Source: Oegoconia quadripuncta (lineage: Eukaryota > Arthropoda > Insecta > Lepidoptera > Autostichidae). From it: a DNA stretch of 64,000 bases. Within the stretch, counting starts at the first letter, position 1. Every line of letters begins with the position of its first letter. Shown piece after piece: positions 33,136 through 43,480 of the stretch. Made by a program: the position numbers and the translations under genes. The stretch is from positions 24,705,885 to 24,769,884 of the forward strand of contig OX438751.1 of assembly GCA_949316235.1 (NCBI GenBank), in the 5' to 3' direction. The notes under the pieces were generated by a model that saw only the letters and a program-made list of their open reading frames with translations, did not search any database and was not told where the DNA came from.

Positions 33136-33562
33136 AGAAACGGGGCACGCTATACGATAGAAGTGAAGTTAAAAACGATTCTGTACTCGTTAACGCACAT
33201 AGCATTGCCAACTCAGACACGTTTGAATAAAAGTGGCTTCACTTTACGCTCCAGTGGCGCTCCATTTATCTTTTCTTGATCTGAGTTTAATTACGATTGT
33301 TTTGGTAAACAAAATGGCGAGAGGTTGCCAGCCCAGCGTTTACTTTCCTCTTAACCAGGCTAGTGTAAACTTCACAATTCAAAACAACCTTTCTGATTCC
33401 GTAATAATAAGATTGACATCTACTTGGATTATAAAATGTGACAAGGAAATGCTACTCGTGGCGATAAAGAGGCAGAGAGCTGGGGAAATTTCGAACGAAA
33501 CAGAGAATTTATTTGATATCCACGTTCTGATTGTTTCAGTGATTGGTTTCAAATCACCATAG

Positions 33563-34493
33563 TAGGGTAACCCCCGGATAGGTGCCCGGTAGGGATATGT
33601 GCCTAGTTTTTAAAAACTCCAAGTACTTAATAAACCTAATTCCGATCTAACTACCTATTTATTACGAAGCGCTACCCGTCCCCCATCAGCACACGGAGAG
33701 CGACTGCGAGGCGTTCACGCAGCTACTTGATAGCACAAAACGAAAATTTTTGCGCGCGAAATTTTAGTTTTCGTTAATTTTAGATACTTTTTACAGTAGT
33801 GGAATTTTTTATTAGTAAGGTTAGAATTTTTATGGCTGATTTCATATTAAAGCTAAGAGTCTAAAGAACATGTTTTAGTTGGTTTTATTATTATTTTTCT
33901 TTTCTTAGATTTATTTATTAAGATGGGCATTTATCCTTCACAAAAAGGACAGATGTCTAGGGGAAGGTCTCTGCCTACCTCAATGGGAAAGAGGCGTGAG
34001 CATATGTATTTGTTATATATAGTATTTACCTTCCTCTATTTACTCATTTTTAGTAAAATATAAGTATCTACTAATCATTTTTTAAATTTTACATTTAACT
34101 TTTCATTAGTGCTGCGTGTAAATGCCCTGCTCAAAAATGGCGTGGAGGATAGATGCCTTATCAGAGGATGGGGCATCTATCCTCCACCCTTGTCAGGAAT
34201 AAAGTTTTAAAGTTACAATACTCAAACTTGGACAGGATACATAATGGTTTGCAAATTTATTATTCCATTGTTAGATACCTTAAATTTACACGTATTTCCA
34301 TGTACCTAAAGCATATATCATCGGCGCCGTATTTACTCGAAGGTCATTTATCCTGGGCACATATCAGACTGAAGGACTGCAAGAATTTTCATAACTCTGA
34401 AATTTATGTTCCTGAAAAGATAACGCTTTTGTAGCTGAAAGACCGGTCTACCTTTACCTGAAAATTATACTTAGCTGTCCGGGAGTTACCCTA
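33563..34493. mobile_element. DNA element with 16-bp TIRs and repeated GGATANNTGCC motifs
   Basis: The left end is TAGGGTAACCCCCGGA (33563-33578). The right end, read inward on the minus strand, is TAGGGTAACTCCCGGA (34478-34493), one mismatch in 16. If TA is the target, the element proper is 33565-34491. The motif GGATANNTGCC occurs five times on either strand (33576, 33593, 33926, 34147, 34172), with near matches at 34342 and 34356. 34142-34157 and 34172-34187 form a perfect 16-bp hairpin. No transposase is left; superfamily unknown. Confidence 0.65.
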
Positions 34494-35899
34494 ATATAAA
34501 CTGTATTGTGTACCCTTCCTTTCGATCAATCTTGACAATAACAAAACACAAGAAGAAAAGAACAAAACACCAACTCACAGCTCCGGCCCGCTCTTAACAA
34601 GAAGAATAACTGGCTGTTTTCAAATTGAAATTCCAGCAATTCCCAAGACAATTTACAATACTATCAACAAAGCCTATAAGAGACACTGCCTAAGAGCAAT
34701 AAACCCCCATAGCTCGAAGCAGTAAGTCCATCCCATAATTTAAGCGCTTCCTTAAGCGCCGGTACAAGTCGGTGCCTTGTTATTCCGACCGTATATCTGC
34801 CCACCGAACAATACCTTCGCAATAGTAGATTCCGTAACTGCTGGAAACCAAACAATTAAGCGTGGTACGTACTTTATGAATACGTATGAGTTTGAACTAC
34901 CAATATTTGGTTACTTGATAAGGGGATTTGATTAATGACTCACTTCGCCACGACTCCGGAATGTATTTGTGATTCAAATAAATTCTCAAGTTTTTGAATT
35001 AGGAAGCTGAAGTTATAATGTTGTTTATTGATGACGTAACTTCGCCGTCGCTTACGTGGATTACGTTTTCTTTCAGAATTATAAAGTCGCTACGGTTTCG
35101 ATGAACATTTCATATATAACTTTGTACACGACTGTAATGTTTATTGGGTGTATGTATGGCCGGAGACTGAGATCCTTGTAGGTAATATTACTTTTTAGAA
35201 ATTGGTTTCAGCACTGGCATGCGCTTTGATCTTTTGGCGTAAGCTTATGCGACCTCCGACTTCGGCCTAAATCAATTCAGTTATTGTTATTTTATAGATA
35301 GTTTTTATAACCACTGTAGGGTTTATATATTTTTAAGTTTTTATTCATACATTTTGTGTGTAGTATTTTTAGTTATATAAAATTATTTTACTAATTATTA
35401 AGCTCGTTCAATAATCATACCATTGCTTCATTTCTTAATCTTTTGTCAATTTATGTTCCTATAATAGTGAAGTTCTGTTAATGTATTGTTCTGTATTTGT
35501 AAGTATACTTATGCTCTTTGTCTACAATAAAATTTCAATTATTTATTCTTCCTAGGGTTTATTCGATGATATCTCTTGCTCGCGTTTTGTGTATTGCAAT
35601 TTCTGTCCTATGTTTCTTAAATGTATGTGCATATAGGTACTTATATGCATTATAGTGTTAAAATAAATAACGTGATACCTGTTTTTCAATTTCTTTCATC
35701 GAGAGTTATCATTTGATATCCATCTCGGTGATGTAGGTTAGCGGTAACTGCTCACAGATATCTTAATTATGTTAAGCCTACTTTTGACAATTATTATTTT
35801 AAACGAGTATCATTATGATCCATACAATTACTATACACCACCGTACAACATGATCTTTATAGAATACACACTTATGGTTGTTATTGAAAATTTTTGCAC
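34494..35899. other. Intron sequence, no gene seen
   Basis: A+T-rich; no domain, splice structure or repeat family recognised. Confidence 0.4.
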
Positions 35900-36158
35900 T
35901 GGTACCCCTACCCTCGCTTTCTCTCGCAGGGCACTAGCTGAAAATCAGTGTCTTACCGCTATAGGTGAGGATCCACACTGAGCGATGGCCCATTTGTAGT
36001 ACAGATACACATACAACTCTATTATAAGTTGTAATAGTTGTACTTAATTTTTGTTTTTATTTTTATTACTGTGAAATAATGTTACATTTCATAAGAATAA
36101 CACCAAGCAGAATGATTGTTTCTTGCAAATAAACGTTTTATCTATCTATCTATCTGAT
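35900..36158 (+). repeat. Probable LINE 3' end with (ATCT)n tail
   Basis: Ends AATAAACGTTTTATCTATCT and further ATCT units, preceded by TGTAAGTTGTAATAGTTGTA-like A/T-rich 3' UTR text. The polyadenylation-like AATAAA before a simple-repeat tail is how several LINE families end in this window; coding sequence is absent. Confidence 0.45.
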
Positions 36159-36896
36159 GTGCAGAAATTATACGTCGCTGATATGTAAGCCATATTGGAT
36201 TTACCATGGCATTATATACTTTTTGGCTCAAGCCTTAAGCTTAAGATGGTTACATACAAACATATATAAGGTACAGATAAACATACTAGTAAGTAGTACG
36301 GAAGAATGCATGCCATTGATGAGCTGGTGCTACCTAGAGGCATGTGTGTCGAAACCATTGCAATTGCTAGTATCACTATCATTGCTAGGATTTAAGCACA
36401 TCTGAACTTTGATCGTGTTAGTATCGTTAATTGTTCGTATATGTTCACATCTTTGCAACAAAAATAGCTCGGACGGACTCAAATTTCTACTTTTCTTCCT
36501 TGATAACAGAACTATATTTATTTTATTTTATCTTATTGATAATACAGAATCAACAGCATCATCATCACCTATGTATTGCATTGCAAGCAAAAGTATGATT
36601 TTGTTCAGTTCAGGCCCGTTACGGTTCTTCGCGTACGAAATAGTATGTGTACGGATTGTTTGCTTAAAAGCATGCTCATTCAGGAGCATTCTTAAAACTA
36701 ACATGCTTATTGCTAGCAAATGTATCAGTTCAAGAGTATGCCCATTTTAAGCATTGCATTGACATTGGTTGTATGTGGCTGTTGCAGGTCATCGGAGACC
36801 TGTATCACTGCGATCGCTGCCGATCTATTGTGATCGCCACAAACCTACATTTCGTTGCTCAGGTGTGACTCTCTTAGGAATTGGATTATTTTTTTA

Positions 36897-36944
36897 ACAT
36901 GCTCTTTAATAGCAATACTCATAATATGCTATTAAAGAGCATGT
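36897..36944. repeat. 18-bp perfect hairpin
   Basis: ACATGCTCTTTAATAGCA (36897-36914) and its exact reverse complement (36927-36944) are separated by 12 bp. Confidence 0.9.
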
Positions 36945-37047
36945 CTATCTGTACCTATATACTTTGTTTTACATTACCCTCCTTTTAGCTTCGTCGTAGT
37001 CGGGTAAAAAATGCCTGACCCACAATTCTTAGGACTACATAACTTAC

Positions 37048-37256
37048 CAACTACAGTGAGGTTGTATCTGAAACTGGTGGTCTGTGTGTTCCGGAAATCT
37101 ACGCGACATCTGTAGACGCCCTCGTCTCGACGTTTGACGTCACGCACGAGGAGCGCCGCGGGGGGAGGGCTTGTGGAGAAGTGCGCGCGGGGGCCGAACA
37201 CCTCCGGAGCTGACCAATGGCGAGCCTCCGATAAATGCTTGCCTCGGACGTCGAAG
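37048..37256 (-). CDS. side-like: Sidestep-family Ig protein, exon ending Ig domain 1
   Basis: On the minus strand the exon follows an acceptor (CTCTTGTTGCAG) and ends at a donor (G|GTAAGTTATG). It is 209 bp: one base, 69 codons, one base. It begins FDVRGKHLSEARHW and contains VFGPRAHFSTS, PAALLVRDVKRRDEGVYRCR, VDFRNTQTTSFRYNLTVV. D-E-G-V-Y-R-C is the F-strand signature D-x-G-x-Y-x-C of an Ig V-type domain, and NLTV is the G strand. In Side family proteins the first Ig domain ends with this (Y)SFDVRG ... GVYRCRVDF pattern. The last base combines with TG of the exon at 9356-9469 to give Val. Side proteins are membrane-bound ligands for Beat receptors; membrane and signal segments lie outside the window. 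Confidence 0.9.
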
Positions 37257-37850
37257 CTGCAACAAGAGAAATGAAATTATTGTTGTAGAAGTCTTCACAC
37301 GATCCCCGTAGGGTCCCCATGTAAGGTCAACAAAAAATAAAGTTGAAGAAATTTCGAAAAAAAAGTCCCGAAGCCTACAATAATTGGCACACAAAAAAAT
37401 TTCAATTTTGTTTCCAAGCGTCGTACGACAAAATATCACTTGACAATAAGTGTTTGTATGGTCGCGCCCAACATTAGTAGTGTCAACAAAAAAAAAAAAA
37501 AATTTTATGCGTTTCAGAGTGCCCCGAAGGCTATACTCCAACTCTAATAACCCGCCCCGAAGGCTACACTGTGACCTGTGTGGACAGGGTCGTTCAAACA
37601 ATGGAAATAGCAACTTCGTTGGTGTTAAAAAGAGAGTTTGGAACCAATGCGAACTCAGTCACACACCGACTTCGTTCGCGAACGGTCGTGTCAAATGCTG
37701 GTTTATGTTGCAAAAAATTGCATCACTTACCACAGAAAAGTGACCAAAAAATATACCTTTTATAGAAGAGAATCCATTGAGTATTTAGGTATAACAAACA
37801 TAGTGTATTACTCAAGCGCATATTTTTAATCCATTTATTTATTTATTTAT
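37257..37850. other. Intron upstream of the exon
   Basis: The motif CCCCGAAGGCTA occurs at about 37522 and 37557, with a related CCCGAAGCCTA near 37367. A run of about 15 A is at 37488-37502. No exon found. Confidence 0.45.
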
Positions 37851-37854
37851 AATT

Positions 37855-38000
37855 TTATTGCACACATAAAAGTCAAATACATACTAGATACATGATGTAC
37901 AAAAGGCACTAGCTTATCTCTAAAACGATATTTCTTCCAGCAAGACTCTGCAAATGTGAAGGAAAAAAGGTTCGATAGGATAGCCATACATACGTGCACT
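37855..38000 (-). repeat. LINE tail
   Basis: Plus strand (TTTA)n, TAATTTTATTGCACACATAA, CTAGCTTATCTCTAAAACGA and TTTCTTCCAGC; the usual 3' module with a weaker hairpin. Confidence 0.6.
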
Positions 38001-38574
38001 GAGAAGAAAGTGTCAATAATCAATTTAAATTAAAAAGATTATAACAATAACACTTCAAATATAATAAAATAAATACCTATTTAATATTAAATAAAATACG
38101 TACGTGTTTTAATTATAGAATAAATGAGTAATGCCTGTATCTTTTTAACAAATAAATATATACTTACATATAATATATACATACACTAAACATACAAGTC
38201 TGTCATATAAACCTACATAATATTATTATGCATACGTAAAAAAAAAATATTTCTAAATGCATACAATCCAGGACTTTTAGTTAAAAACCAAAGTCAAATA
38301 TTGCTTTCTTAGACGTTTTTTGAAGATGGCGGTCCATATTGTAATTTTAAGTTTTCCATATCAACAGAAAAAATGCAGTATATTGTTTTAAATTCGAAAT
38401 TTTGAAAATATCTTCTACTAACTTATTATATCTATAATCTCTATATCTTATCCGTATAAAGTTTCATTAGAATCGATCTATTCTTCGCGAAATTTTAACT
38501 TGAAGGAATGGAATGCTGTATCGGTTTAACCATCTTAAATCCGTTTCGAAGATAATAACATTGATGGTTGGTAA

Positions 38575-38740
38575 ATTTATTTATTCTTTATTCTTTATTG
38601 CAAATAAACACAAAAGATACAATTGTCAGATACAAAGATACAAAGGTGAGCTTATCTCTAAGAGAGGTCTCTTCCAGCCAACCCTATAAGCGGTTAGAGA
38701 GTGTATAACGGGGAATAAAAAAAGGCGTACAACGCAATGG
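38575..38740 (-). repeat. LINE tail
   Basis: Plus strand TTTATTCTTTATTGCAAATA, GTGAGCTTATCTCTAAGAGA and GGTCTCTTCCAGCC. The hairpin arms here are CTCT/AGAG in place of CGCT/AGCG. Confidence 0.7.
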
Positions 38741-39265
38741 TGATTAAGTAAAAAAAAAAGTCTATAATACATTAATACTTGATTATTGGTATATTTATGG
38801 TCAAATATATCGGAGGCTTTCTAAATTTTTAAGTTTACAGTTATTTTCAAAGGAAATTTATGTAACCCACTCAAATAATACCCACAAAAGAAAACTAATA
38901 TAAGTTGGACATACGGCTTGAAATTGGAAATAAAAAAATATTTGTTAGCGACAGCGTACATTGGCGAACATTTGCCGCAAACCGCACGTCAGAATATTCC
39001 CATTCCATAGTTAGTTGCCCTTTCAAAAGTTTAAAGCGTGGACGCAATACGGGGTGTTCATGTACCACGGAGTTGAAAGCTGAACGAGCCGCATGCAAAC
39101 AATAGCGGTTAGCAGTGCTGTTGGTCAACAGAATATGTTACCGCATATGGAATATGGCCGGTAATTAGAACTAGTTGTATCATTATTGTCAACCACTAGG
39201 CATACTTGTTAGAACTATTTTATACCAACCTATAATGGTATATTTAAAAAATATACCATTTTATA
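38741..39265. other. Non-coding, no gene seen
   Basis: 38905-39128 is open on both strands for 60-77 codons without a recognisable domain. Confidence 0.35.
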
Positions 39266-39269
39266 ACAC

Positions 39270-39505
39270 TGTACCAAAACGTTGCGGGTTCGAATCCCGC
39301 TAGGGGCATATGTTTGTGTGATGAATACGGACGTGTATACCCTAGTTGTGGATGTTTTCATGTATAATAAGTATTTATTTACAAAAAAAATATGTATTTA
39401 TGTATTATATCAACCGTCTGGTATCCACAACACAAGCATATAGTTGCTTACTGTGGAACTTGATGGCGCTGTGTGTATGTCTAAGGATATTTATTTATTT
39501 ATCTA
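39270..39505 (+). mobile_element. SINE-A copy, head truncated
   Basis: ACCAAAACGTTGCGGGTTCG and AATCCCGCTAGGGGCATATG, then the standard body and TTATTTATTTAT end. Confidence 0.88.
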
Positions 39506-40224
39506 CAAAACGCGGGTGGGCCGCGCATCTCCGACATAACCCAACCTAAATATATTGAGTTTAGCAATACTTACAGATAATTTAATAATTTATGAATGGT
39601 GAACAAGTTTTCCGATGTCGTTATAAGAAGGAACATGCTAAGTTGACAGTCAAAATAGTATATAAAACGGCAAAGTACCAATAGGATTATAGGTTGGATT
39701 TGTAGTCAATGCATAATAAACAAAAATGTAGATTTTTTTTAATCTTAGAGGACCACAAATAAAAGGAAAATTTGACTAATTATTTTCGTACGATATCGCC
39801 GAAGAAATTGTAATTTATTTAATTTTTTGTTATAGAAATTATGCTATTGGAGTAGTTTTTTAATGAAAGAAATGAAGCACAGGATTTATTCCGATGTTTT
39901 AATGTATATCAATATTTAACATCTATAACATTTCGTTACATAGGTACTACTGACATAAGGTCATTATTGTGTCATTTATTAATTATACTAGATACAGAAG
40001 AACCCATATAATATTCATTATCATAATAGGCCCGATAATCCAAGAAAGTTCCATGCTATAATCAGCTATTACTGCGAGTGATGTCACTGTATTTTAGGGC
40101 ATTTAGTGGTAATCTGCGCTTTAGTTTAATTTCCCCGTGTTTTACCGCGTGTTGTGTCATGCATATTAATTATGTCAAACTTTATAATTGGCTTAATAAG
40201 TATGTAATTTAATTTTATGTAATA
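39506..40224. other. Non-coding, no gene seen
   Basis: A+T-rich sequence with no repeat recognised. Confidence 0.35.
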
Positions 40225-40226
40225 TA

Positions 40227-40575
40227 CAGGGTGTCCCTGGAAGTATGGATCAAATCGAACAGGGGCATGGGGAAGGTCATTCCCAAACTTAAGCTGAAAA
40301 AAAAAAATAAAAAAAAAATAAAAAAAAATAAAAAAAAAATAAGAAAAAAAAATTAATTAATTATTTTTAATTAAAAAATTAAGCTGATAGCTTTGCTAGT
40401 TTTCTTTTAAAAAATTTTTTTGTATAAGCACTATTCGATAATATGAAAATGTAAAAAATTGATCATAACTTTTGAACCGTCAAAAATGGCACCGACATTC
40501 ATAGGGTCAAAAAGTTTGGGAATGACCTTCCCCATGCCCCTGTTCGATTTGATCCATACTTCCAGGGACACCCTG
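40227..40575. mobile_element. MITE with 64-bp perfect terminal inverted repeats
   Basis: The left arm begins CAGGGTGTCCCTGGAAGTAT (40227-40290) and the right arm (40512-40575) is its exact reverse complement. TA flanks both sides (40225-40226, 40576-40577), consistent with Tc1/mariner-type insertion. The centre is an A-rich (AAAAAATA)n tract and A/T-rich sequence with no coding capacity. Confidence 0.93.
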
Positions 40576-40599
40576 TATAAGGATATGCTGTAAAGTTTG

Positions 40600-40790
40600 T
40601 TGCAAATAAATAAATAAATAGATTAGATTAGATTAGATTTATTTAGTTCACTTTTACAATAGCATGTCATACATACAGTTTCGTAAATTTATGAAATTTA
40701 AAATAAAAGTGATTGTCAAACATAAAACAAAAAATAATAACATAAAAAACAAATTCCTGTATACAATAGTAAAACATATTGTTATATGTA
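40600..40790 (-). repeat. LINE tail with (GATTA)n
   Basis: Plus strand (AAAT)n, (AGATT)n, then TTATTTAGTTCACTTTTACA and ATAGCATGTCATACATACAG. Resembles the other minus-strand tails; the region up to 41176 has no recognisable protein. Confidence 0.5.
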
Positions 40791-41281
40791 TGTCAAAATT
40801 AATTAAGAAAGTATAAGTATGTAACCATTGTTACGTCAACGTCATACCATTTTAGAATAATCAAAATGAAATAAAACAAAACAAAATACAATATAAACCA
40901 TGTCATGAGATTATTGATATGCCATAATCTCTCGTAATATCTCGTAGTATATGAAGAGCACCTCAAAACTTTATAGTTTTCGAATAGAGACCATGGTGGC
41001 GATACTTCATTCGCTATCACTTTAGAGCTGACACGTGTCCCGAGATACAGCATTGACGAGTGAACGGCGAATGTCGGCCATTGTGGGCGTAGCGAGGTAT
41101 CGGGGATAGAATCCATTGAGTACCAAGTATTGACTAAATTGACAGGTCTGTTAGAAACATTCAATGGATGTTGCAAATTTGATTAAGACTGTTCGGTTTT
41201 CATTTATGTTATGTATTATAATGCTACTATAATGATGCACCCGACCGATTTCGGCCATGGCGACCATTTCGATTCCTAATC

Positions 41282-41830
41282 GATTATCAATGAAATGAAA
41301 TGAAAATCATTTATTCATGTAGACAATACAATATGCACTTATGAACGTCATTTGTTTTTTAAACTACCACTAGCTCGGAACGCGACCACTACTGAGAAGA
41401 GCTAGCGAGAAACTCAGAGGGTTTTCAATCAGTCATTTACAATCTGGAAAGGTTAAAACAATTTTTATATATCGTGTAGAGGAGCCGTTTAATCCCATGG
41501 ATTACTATCATTAATGTGGTCTGAAATTTTGTAATATCCCTATTTACATAATTTTTGTTTTATAATAAGTTTAAATTTATTAAGCGGAAGATTCCGTATA
41601 TCCATGGGAACCTTGTTATAGGAGCGCACACATTGACCTCTGAATGACTTACTAAGTTTACTAAGTCTACTAAAAGGTACAGCTAATTGATTTTTGCTCC
41701 TTTTATTGACATTATGTCGGTCACAATGTTTCTCGAATCTCTTAACATTGTACAAGATTTTCATATATATATTGTGACGAAAATGTTAAAATATTAATTT
41801 CTTTAAATATTTGTCCGTGAGACAAATATT
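41282..41830 (-). mobile_element. LINE 3' fragment related to family 1
   Basis: Plus strand (ATGAA)n, ATTTATTCATGTAGACAATA, GCGAGAAACTCAGAGGG, then minus-strand coding for RSKNQLAVPFSRLSKLSKSF and NKVPMDIRNLPLNKFKLIIK, homologous to the C-terminus of the LINE at 11477-12432. The tail unit is (TTTCA)n, so this is a separate subfamily. It abuts the unknown element at 41863. Confidence 0.8.
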
Positions 41831-41862
41831 TAAATATTAATATTTAATATATATTATTGACG

Positions 41863-42515
41863 CGGACACCGATCGGTGCCAAAAATACTTTTATACCGAC
41901 AACACTCGCGGACACCGATCGGTGCCAACGGACACCCGACTTTCAACTCTCAATTGTAATGATTATAGAGTTCCAATTCCTTTGGACTGTGTTTGAACTT
42001 GTTCTCTATTAAATTCCGCATCCAATAATGTGCGCCATGTCATGTTAGCTATGATATTTAGTCTGTATTTGCGAAAATATTTTTTTTCTCTTTGGGTGGG
42101 AGTGTAGGCATATAATTCCAACTACTGTTTTTTATTAGAACAGGCTTAGGAACCTGCCATAGAGCTTCCAATTCTCATAACAATTTATTGAATTACCCGT
42201 TTTTTTAAGAAAAACATGAAATAAATCTGTACTTTCCGTAAAAATACCAATTATATCGTGAATATAGGTATACCTACATATTACAACTCGTAACATTTTT
42301 CTGATTTTTTGTATTATAGCTGTAGTAGTGTTCATTCACTATATCCATAGATAATATATTCCCCTAGTTATTGCTTTTCACAGATTACAAATACACCCAC
42401 TAGAAGAGTATCTATAAACGTTTTTAACACCGCAGGTGTTTTCAAAAATTTGACAGGCGCGCCGAGATACTTGACCCGCGGAGTTAAAAAAAGGAAAGAG
42501 AGGACAGAGAGGTTT
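41863..42515 (-). mobile_element. Unknown element X, copy 1
   Basis: About 653 bp, matching 51957-52617 in reverse orientation at roughly 95% identity by eye. In the element's own sense it begins CCTCTCTGTCCTCTCTTTCC, contains a 66-residue frame (42135-42335), and ends with two copies of ACACCGATCGGTG 46 bp apart (41866 and 41912), separated by ATACTTTTATACC. I found no terminal inverted repeats, polyA tail or known domain. Neighbours differ at the two loci (LINE fragments here, a SINE-B there), so the element boundaries are real. Confidence 0.75.
42135..42335 (-). CDS. Small frame conserved in element X, copy 1
   Basis: 66 residues beginning MNTTTAIIQKIRKMLRVVIC, including FTESTDLFHVFLKKTGNS and YENWKLYG. 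It is the same as the N-terminal 60 residues of 52133-52411 apart from two substitutions. After YG a one-base deletion against copy 2 shifts the frame to RFLSLF and a stop. I do not recognise the protein. Of three codon differences in the shared part, one is silent, so no selection can be claimed. It may be a fragment of a longer ORF. Confidence 0.35.
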   Translation of the reverse strand: MNTTTAIIQKIRKMLRVVICRYTYIHDIIGIFTESTDLFHVFLKKTGNSINCYENWKLYGRFLSLF

Positions 42516-42534
42516 GTATCTTTGGCCCTGGTGC

Positions 42535-42845
42535 GCTCGAAGATGGCTAACACAGCCGATCTTTGCAACGAACCGTGCGCAATGTGGGTACGTAAGCACA
42601 CCTTCTGCGTAGTGATATTGAATGGCAGCGGGTGGACGGGTTTTCAGCTCGTCGCGTTTAGCGTCGAGGTCAGCGTTACGCTGCTCCTCGAAATCGCTTA
42701 CTCTCCTATGCACTACCCTGCGTAATTCAGGACGTTGTGCTGCCAAACCTTCCCATCGAGATGGCTCAATGTGGCATCTTTTCATATGGCGCTTCTGAAC
42801 ATCCTTATATCTGACAAGTTGACTGCCATGCTTTCGCCTGTGTGA
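42535..42845 (-). pseudogene. LINE C-terminal domain with zinc-finger-like end (RTE-like)
   Basis: Minus strand: RRKHGSQLVRYKDVQKRHMK, RCHIEPSRWEGLAAQRPELR, RVVHRRVSDFEEQRN, then YAEGVLTYPHCARFVAKIGC, VSHLRAH. The order V-R-Y-K-D, W-E-x-L-A-x-x-R-x-x-W/L-R, then C-P-x-C-x-R-x-(F/C)-x-x-(R/K)-I-G-x-x-S-H-L-R is the usual C-terminus of an abundant insect LINE group. The first Cys of the finger is replaced by Tyr. Only this end is present. Element X follows directly. Confidence 0.8.
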
Positions 42846-42978
42846 AGAAAAAAAAAAAGAAAATATTATTAAATAAGTTCGTATGAGGTGTTATTCCTCT
42901 ATGGTATGAGTCAAAAAACTATTAGTATTACTCTTCTGGTATCGAGTTGAGTTTGTGTGCGAACATTTCTGTGAGCGT

Positions 42979-42981
42979 GTA

Positions 42982-43005
<24 letters not shown>
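42979..43005 (+). repeat. (GT)n microsatellite
   Basis: About 13 GT units interrupted once. Confidence 0.9.
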
Positions 43006-43014
<9 letters not shown>

Positions 43015-43068
43015 TGCATGTGCATTGATGTATATAGGTACATAGTGTATAATAAGAATAATTTAATC

Positions 43069-43136
43069 GGTTGGGAAACCGATGACTGAAGTTAAGCAAG
43101 GTATAATACGGTCAGAATGTGGATAGATGATCGGTT
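43069..43136 (+). repeat. 5S rRNA-like fragment, copy 1
   Basis: CCGATGACTGAAGTTAAGCA, then ACGGTCAGAATGTGGATAGA and TGATCGGT. This follows the internal promoter region of animal 5S rRNA (CCGATCACCGAAGTTAAGCA ... GGTCAGTACTTGGATGGGTG). Many substitutions exclude a functional 5S gene. The same text at 51424-51490, also placed before a reversed SINE-B, indicates a dispersed composite. Confidence 0.65.
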
Positions 43137-43167
43137 CGCGTTTTGAATTTGAGATCCTTAGTACACA

Positions 43168-43480
43168 TTTTTTTTATTTCTTTTAAGCACAATGGATTAT
43201 AACTTGACCTCCATCACACGTGATCTTAAGCGAAGATGCCGCTGAAGGTGGATGCGTACTGACCAGGAAACCCCATCTTATTTGGAGGACTGGCAATTTA
43301 TCACTGACAACAGGAACACAACAAGGTTAATAAACATTACTGTTTGGAGACAGATTTAGATAAGATTTAGTTACCTAGACGAATATTTAAAATGTCCTAC
43401 CATCATCAAACCGAGTAGGTACTAAACATGTACCCGGTGGGGATCGAATCCGCGATCTCTGATTCGTAAACTCTATGTTT
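43168..43480 (-). mobile_element. SINE-B copy
   Basis: Plus strand T-run, CACAATGGATTATAACTTGA, CTGACCAGGAAACCCCATCT, GTACCCGGTGGGGATCGAAT and CCGCGATCTCTGATTCGTAA. Diverged. Confidence 0.85.

Larger units (their letters stand above)
9470..37047 (-). other. 27.6-kb intron of the Side-like gene
   Basis: The interval is bounded on the minus strand by a GT donor at 37047 and an AG acceptor at 9470, and separates two exons whose split codon (G|TG, Val) rejoins correctly. No other exon-like Ig sequence was found inside. It is filled with the transposons listed separately. Long introns are common in insect axon-guidance genes. An unrecognised small or alternative exon inside cannot be excluded. 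Confidence 0.75.

Noticed and set aside
33233..33562. 109-codon plus-strand frame with ACAAAATGGCGAG start context
   Set aside because: No recognised domain; it ends exactly at the TIR of the next element. Could be a scrap of an unknown gene, but I cannot support it as coding.
40799..41176. 125-codon minus-strand frame
   Set aside because: The C-terminal part is low-complexity translation of an A/T-rich LINE-tail-like region.
42960..43010. Z-DNA or regulatory (GT)n
   Set aside because: An ordinary microsatellite without nearby promoter evidence.
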